From JBBTRN01 sp038065175 (GTDB taxonomy: Bacteria; Patescibacteriota; Doudnabacteria; UBA920), in the NCBI GenBank assembly GCA_038065175.1, contig JBBTRN010000005.1, positions 1 through 7,613 on the forward strand: a stretch of DNA of 7,613 nucleotides, given 5' to 3'. The notes under the pieces were generated by a model. The model worked only from the letters and a program-made list of their open reading frames with translations, did no database searches and was not told the origin of the DNA. Positions 5,160 through 7,613 of this stretch are shown piece by piece. Positions within the stretch are counted from its first letter, which is position 1. The number at the start of each line of letters is the position of its first letter. The translations under genes and the position numbers were made by a program.

Positions 5160-5320
5160 AACAGTTTTTAAAGTTTTTAAAGTATAGTATTTGACAGGAA
5201 AATAGAATTATGCTTTAATAAGAAGCTAATATTTTAGCTTTAGCTTTTTGTCCAAAAATTATTTTTTTGGCCTTGTAGCTATGGCGAAAGTCAAACGCCA
5301 GATTCGCTTCGGCGAACTGA
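5118..5320. repeat. Cassette left-end repeat, copy B
   Basis: Counterpart of 2803-2975. It differs mainly by small tandem duplications: gaaacagttt is doubled at 5147-5168, aaagttttt is doubled around 5170-5180, and agtat is doubled at 5181-5190. These lengthen the ATP-grasp tail and break its frame, while the promoter and leader remain intact, so it is the regulatory part that has been conserved. Confidence 0.85.
5191..5219 (+). promoter_or_regulatory. Promoter of cassette B
   Basis: TTGACA (5191-5196), a 17-bp spacer and TTTAAT (5214-5219), with an extended TG at 5211-5212. It is a near-consensus sigma-70 promoter matching the one at 2848-2876. Transcription should begin near 5226, about 125 nt before the start codon. 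Confidence 0.8.
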
Positions 5321-5350
5321 TTTCAACTGAATAAAAGGAGGATGACGCCA
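5226..5350 (+). promoter_or_regulatory. Structured 5' leader of cassette B
   Basis: Same arrangement as cassette A: gctttagct (5237-5245) faces agctatggc (5277-5285, one mismatch), enclosing ccaaaa (5252-5257) and ttttgg (5265-5270). The UUCG hairpin is identical in sequence at 5299-5319. It ends in a consensus Shine-Dalgarno, aggagg (5336-5341), nine bases before ATG 5351. Confidence 0.55.
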
Positions 5351-5999
5351 ATGGAAAATCCATTGACCGTAGCAGTTAACGATCCCCAAGATGCCGGTGG
5401 ACAAGGAAAGAAGTTGTATTTATAGACTCCTTCAGTCTGCCCGTAGACACCGGGTTCGGCTTAGTGAATTCCGCACGGAGTTTCAGGTAGCCCTTGGTTA
5501 CCCCGGCACGGAACTGGAAGACGAAATCGCAGCTTCAATAACCAAGTTTTCCAAACGCGCTTCGGGAATATGCACTCCCGTTCGCGCCGAGGAAACGGGT
5601 CTCGTCCCCAGCGGCTACACAGTCGAGTCCGATGATCTCGAAGGCGATATCGACATCGCTAATCTCGACTTCGACACGTGTCCCGTTCGCGAAGGAGATG
5701 GCGACTGGGTCAGTGGCGATACGATGATGGCACGGGCTAAGCAAGTAAAAGCCATCGGTAGCCTTGGGTTCGGCAAGCTGGTGCTCGACAAGCAGAAGGA
5801 AGGCAAAGACATTATCCCCGTCGAACTTCGGGGGAAAGTCTACATTCTTCTAACTCGCACCGTCTTGCGTCGCCGTAGCGGCAGCCGTTGCGTGCTGTAT
5901 CTCCGCTGGGATGGCAAGCGGTGGGTCGTGGACGTCTATTGGCTCGACGTCTACTTCTATCGCTACGTTCGTTTTGTTCGCTCCCGCGAGTTGCGCTAG
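5351..5999 (+). CDS. CPR hypothetical protein, cassette B cargo, probably frameshifted near 5415
   Basis: The strong aggagg supports ATG 5351, which reads MENPLTVAVNDPQDAGGQGK then KLYL and a stop at 5423-5425. The rest of the protein lies in the +1 frame (a start at 5391 gives 202 aa) and carries on sensibly as YRLLQSARRHRVRLSEF. Removing one base near 5415-5422 would join them into about 215 aa. Either the gene is broken, the base is an assembly error, or +1 frameshifting occurs. Numbered from 5391, the part after residue 80 includes DIDIANLDFDTCPVREGDGD (86-105), AIGSLGFGKLVL (121-132), IPVELRGKVYILL (142-154) and a Trp/Tyr-rich end with W173-DGKR-W178. The ending resembles uncharacterised CPR proteins I recall; no function is known. 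It is GC-richer than the backbone and shares promoter, leader and right end with cassette A. Confidence 0.65.
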
Positions 6000-6051
6000 G
6001 GCACTTGAACCCTGGGCTCTTCTGGGTTTGGTCACTTGGCGCTTCGCGCCA

Positions 6052-6101
6052 CCCCACATCTTGTCCGCCAAAGGCGGATGGGATGTGGGGATTTTGTTTT
6101 T
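6052..6101 (+). terminator. Rho-independent terminator of cassette B
   Basis: ccccacatc (6052-6060) pairs with gatgtgggg (6082-6090), with an inner stem tccgcc (6064-6069) and ggcgga (6073-6078), then attttgttttt. A second hairpin just upstream, ggcgc-ttc-gcgcc (6038-6050), is not followed by T residues. Confidence 0.9.
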
Positions 6102-6149
6102 GCAAAATTTTTGATAAACTGTTTTCAGATAGGAATTACGTTCACGGTT

Positions 6150-6210
6150 ACGGCTTCAGGTGACCGCATCTAGCATTATCAAAAAATCAGAGTATCGGCG
6201 GCTACGGTTT
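6150..6210. repeat. Cassette right-end repeat, copy B (61 bp)
   Basis: Second copy of the 61-bp repeat at 3894-3954, with 3 differences. Similarity stops at ggctacggttt, after which the sequence is unique. Upstream similarity also stops at acggctt, so this is a discrete unit rather than part of a longer duplication of the terminator region. Confidence 0.85.
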
Positions 6211-6437
6211 TCGGTAGAGTATTTTTTAGTAATCTTCAACAGAAGAAACTCGGTGCGGTATGCTGGCGGACTAAATTGTCCCAAATTAGATACAACCCCA
6301 CGAGTATTCAAGGGGTGGTGGAATGGATGGCATATCGCATATAATGGGCCAGCTCCGCTATCTCTACCTCTTCCGGATCGGCGATCTGCGCCGCGTGGGT
6401 GTCTATCGCGACAATCAGTATTGTACAATACAAGGAC
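6211..6437. other. Unassigned intergenic stretch with a GC-rich segment
   Basis: No convincing gene. The 6310-6415 part is GC-richer than its surroundings. It stays open on the plus strand (including RNSVRYAGGLN and WWNGWHIAYNG) and, separately, on the minus strand as an acidic reading (VAIDTHAAQIADPEEVEIAE), but neither has a start codon with a ribosome site. It may be a remnant of a third cargo gene or of an RNA gene. Confidence 0.3.
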
Positions 6438-6467
6438 TTGCCAAGCGGGCGAATTTTTTGTTATAAT
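6438..6467 (+). promoter_or_regulatory. Promoter of rpsO
   Basis: TTGCCA (6438-6443), an 18-bp spacer and TATAAT (6462-6467), with an extended TG at 6459-6460. Transcription should start near 6474, giving a leader of about 110 nt before rpsO. Confidence 0.75.
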
Positions 6468-6473
6468 AGGGTT

Positions 6474-6583
6474 AATTAAACCACGAACCAGTCCGTAATG
6501 TGATCAAAGTTTAGGCATCACAACTTGTTCGTGCAGACCCTACTACGCTCTTCGAGCTTCGAAGGGCAGGTAAGAAAGAGAAT
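6474..6583 (+). promoter_or_regulatory. Folded rpsO leader, possible S15 autoregulatory element
   Basis: cacgaac (6482-6488) pairs with gttcgtg (6527-6533), enclosing tgtgat (6499-6504) with atcaca (6517-6522). A second hairpin, gctcttcg-agctt-cgaagggc (6547-6567, one G-U pair), follows and resembles a short CPR repeat. S15 represses its own translation through leader RNA folds in several bacteria. No known S15 motif is recognised here, so the role is inferred. The ribosome site is weak (aggtaagaaagag). Confidence 0.4.
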
Positions 6584-6898
6584 ATGTTAACCCCCAAAGA
6601 GAAGAACGAGATAATAAAAAAATACCGCGTCCACAAGGACGACACCGGCAGTCCGGAAGTCCAAATTGCAATTTTAACCGAAGAGGTCGCCCGGGTGCAG
6701 GGGCATCTGCAAATCCACAGGAAAGACAACCACTCAAGAAGGGGTTTGCTAAAAATGGTGGGGAATCGACGCAGGCTTTTGCGGTATTTAAAAAGTGAGG
6801 ATGAAAAACGGTATTTAAAAATTGTTGATAAATTAAAGCTTAAAGTTGCTTCCCCGGTAGTTGAAGAAAAAACCAAAAAACAGCCAGATGATAAATAA
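6584..6898 (+). CDS. rpsO: 30S ribosomal protein S15
   Basis: A 104-aa primary rRNA-binding protein of the 30S platform, which binds the 16S helix 20-22 junction and nucleates assembly. Diagnostic motifs are VHKDDTGSPEVQIAILTEEV (16-35), the HLQIHRKDNHSRRGLLKMVG block (41-60) and NRRRLLRYLKSEDEKRYLKI (61-80). S15 is usually about 88-90 residues; this one carries an extra Lys/Glu-rich tail of about 15 residues (VASPVVEEKTKKQPDDK), a variable end that is not needed for the fold. The start ATG is the only one in line with family N-termini. It has its own promoter and a folded leader. In many bacteria pnp follows rpsO; here a small hypothetical gene overlaps its last 11 bases. Confidence 0.97.
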   Translation: MLTPKEKNEIIKKYRVHKDDTGSPEVQIAILTEEVARVQGHLQIHRKDNHSRRGLLKMVGNRRRLLRYLKSEDEKRYLKIVDKLKLKVASPVVEEKTKKQPDDK

Positions 6899-7286
6899 CC
6901 ATTACGACCCAAGCCAATTTGAAACAGATTGGACAGCCTTGGCAGTGGAGGTTTGTAAGTCAATTTACAAACATTCTAAAATCGAGGAGTATAAAACTAA
7001 TCTGGAAAAAAACGGGTTTTTAACTTTAGAGGAAAAGAGCGGGTTCATAGACATCTGCGACATGGTTAAGTACCAAATAATTTACGAAAAATACGGCCTG
7101 GAGAACAGCGAGGGCTACCAAAAATTCAGCAGGCATTGGAAAGAGTGGTTTAAAGAAAAAGGCGTGGAAAGCGAAAAAAACCGTGGCCAAAGGAATAGCG
7201 TTGACCATATAATGTTCGGCAGTACCCCCGACCCCGCAGTGTTTTTGACTAAGTTCGAAGAGGAAGTTGGCACAAAAAATAATTAA
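6888..7286 (+). CDS. Hypothetical protein overlapping rpsO
   Basis: A 132-aa soluble protein I do not recognise. The ATG at 6888 lies inside the last codons of rpsO (11-bp overlap), suggesting termination-reinitiation; a TTG at 6861 would add nine Lys-rich residues but has no better ribosome site. The protein is highly charged and mostly helical, with no signal peptide or membrane segment. Visible blocks are DPSQFETDWTALAVEVCKSI (7-26), GFIDICDMVKYQIIYEKYGL (48-67), FSRHWKEWFKEKG (75-87) and HIMFGSTPDPAVFLTKFEEE (106-125). Aromatic-rich helices suggest a small helical bundle. Coupling to rpsO suggests constitutive expression. Its codon and base composition match the backbone genes, unlike the two cassette cargos. 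Confidence 0.75.
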   Translation: MINNHYDPSQFETDWTALAVEVCKSIYKHSKIEEYKTNLEKNGFLTLEEKSGFIDICDMVKYQIIYEKYGLENSEGYQKFSRHWKEWFKEKGVESEKNRGQRNSVDHIMFGSTPDPAVFLTKFEEEVGTKNN

Positions 7287-7288
7287 TT

Positions 7289-7471
7289 TAGAACATACGC
7301 GTTCCAACCCAAAGTCCGGCGAAGCCGGAACTTAAGGATTGGAACCGCAAGGGCTTGGCCAATAATTTCGTTATTTTGTTGCGGTTTTGTTCGGCGTACG
7401 TAAGGTACGCCTCTCAAAATCCTTACAAAATGCCTCATTCTTGACCAAGCGCGTGAGTTCTAATATTTTTT
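7289..7471. repeat. Branched structured repeat, copy 2
   Basis: Outer arms tagaacatacgcg (7289-7301) and cgcgtgagttcta (7450-7462) are complementary at 11 of 13 positions. Inside lies hairpin I (gttccaa 7301-7307 with ttggaac 7339-7345, inner aagtccggc with gccggaactt). Stem II is gcttgg (7353-7358) with ccaagc (7445-7450). Stem II carries an arm capped by ggcgtac-gtaag-gtacgcc (7393-7411). A T-run (7465-7471) follows, so it may also terminate the rpsO transcript. It corresponds to copy 1 at 33-207. Confidence 0.6.
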
Positions 7472-7574
7472 CAGGATGGTTTGCGAGTACAGCGATAGGC
7501 TTTTTAAAAAAGTCGTCGTCAACACGCTAATCATCTTTGAAAGACAGGCGCTATAATGCGCCGGAAAGCTATTT

Positions 7575-7613
7575 ATGTCAGACAGTAAACTTTCGACAAA
7601 GTCCATCTCCGTT
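7575..7613 (+). CDS. Possible start of a downstream gene (partial)
   Basis: ATG 7575 opens a frame that runs off the window end (MSDSKLSTKSISV, 13 codons), preceded by ggaaag six bases upstream. tataat at 7552-7557 could be a -10 box, but it lacks a well-placed -35. The rpsO-pnp neighbourhood common in bacteria makes polynucleotide phosphorylase one possibility, but the 13 residues do not identify it. Confidence 0.3.
   Translation, partial: MSDSKLSTKSISV

Noticed and set aside
6310..6360. tRNA-like start (ggtggtggaatgg)
   Set aside because: No matching 3' acceptor strand, no T-loop GTTCRA motif and no plausible anticodon arm.
6160..6498. 112-codon plus-strand open frame and the overlapping small frame 6344-6466
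   Set aside because: Neither has a ribosome site; the first begins inside the right-end repeat, and both run into the rpsO promoter.

Overview
The window reads like a piece of a Candidate Phyla Radiation (Patescibacteria, probably Parcubacteria-like) chromosome. This rests on an AT-rich backbone and on short hairpin repeats typical of these genomes, several sitting in frame inside genes (translated stretches such as SFAKASKDKAG, SVIPAKAGIQ and HPPLTPPLEGGE). It also rests on two short GC-richer hypothetical genes whose C-terminal ends resemble protein families I recall from CPR genomes. The exact lineage cannot be fixed from the sequence.

Layout, left to right. (1) 33-207: a structured repeat. 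(2) 297-1355, minus strand: a XerC/XerD-type tyrosine recombinase with all catalytic residues and a repeat-derived insertion. (3) 1356-1567: a divergent intergenic region with iteron-like motifs, a dif-like palindrome and a perfect DnaA-box match. (4) 1568-2767: a RimK-like ATP-grasp gene swollen by about five in-frame repeat insertions. (5) 2803-3954: 'cassette A', made of an ATP-grasp 3'-end relic, a strong promoter, a structured leader, a 249-aa hypothetical gene, a terminator and a 61-bp end repeat. (6) 3949-4950: a second ATP-grasp relic followed directly by a two-gene toxin-antitoxin-like unit (DUF6922-like protein plus AbiEii-type nucleotidyltransferase). (7) 5016-6210: a third ATP-grasp relic and 'cassette B', with the same promoter, leader and end repeat as A but a different, probably frameshifted cargo gene. 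(8) 6211-6583: a gene-poor stretch ending in a good promoter and a folded leader. (9) 6584-7286: rpsO (ribosomal protein S15) and an overlapping hypothetical gene. (10) 7289-7471: a second copy of the branched structured repeat, then what may be the first codons of another gene at the window end.

The most interesting signal is the modular block between about 1370 and 6210. A site-specific recombinase faces away from a repeat-rich intergenic region. Downstream lie same-strand modules separated by degraded copies of one gene's 3' end. Two modules carry unrelated cargo but share about 170-200 bp at the left and 61 bp at the right. This layout resembles a cassette array or serial integration next to a recombinase gene. 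The recombinase is not recognisably an integron integrase, however, and homologous recombination between ATP-grasp paralogues explains much of the same evidence. The cargo functions are unknown.
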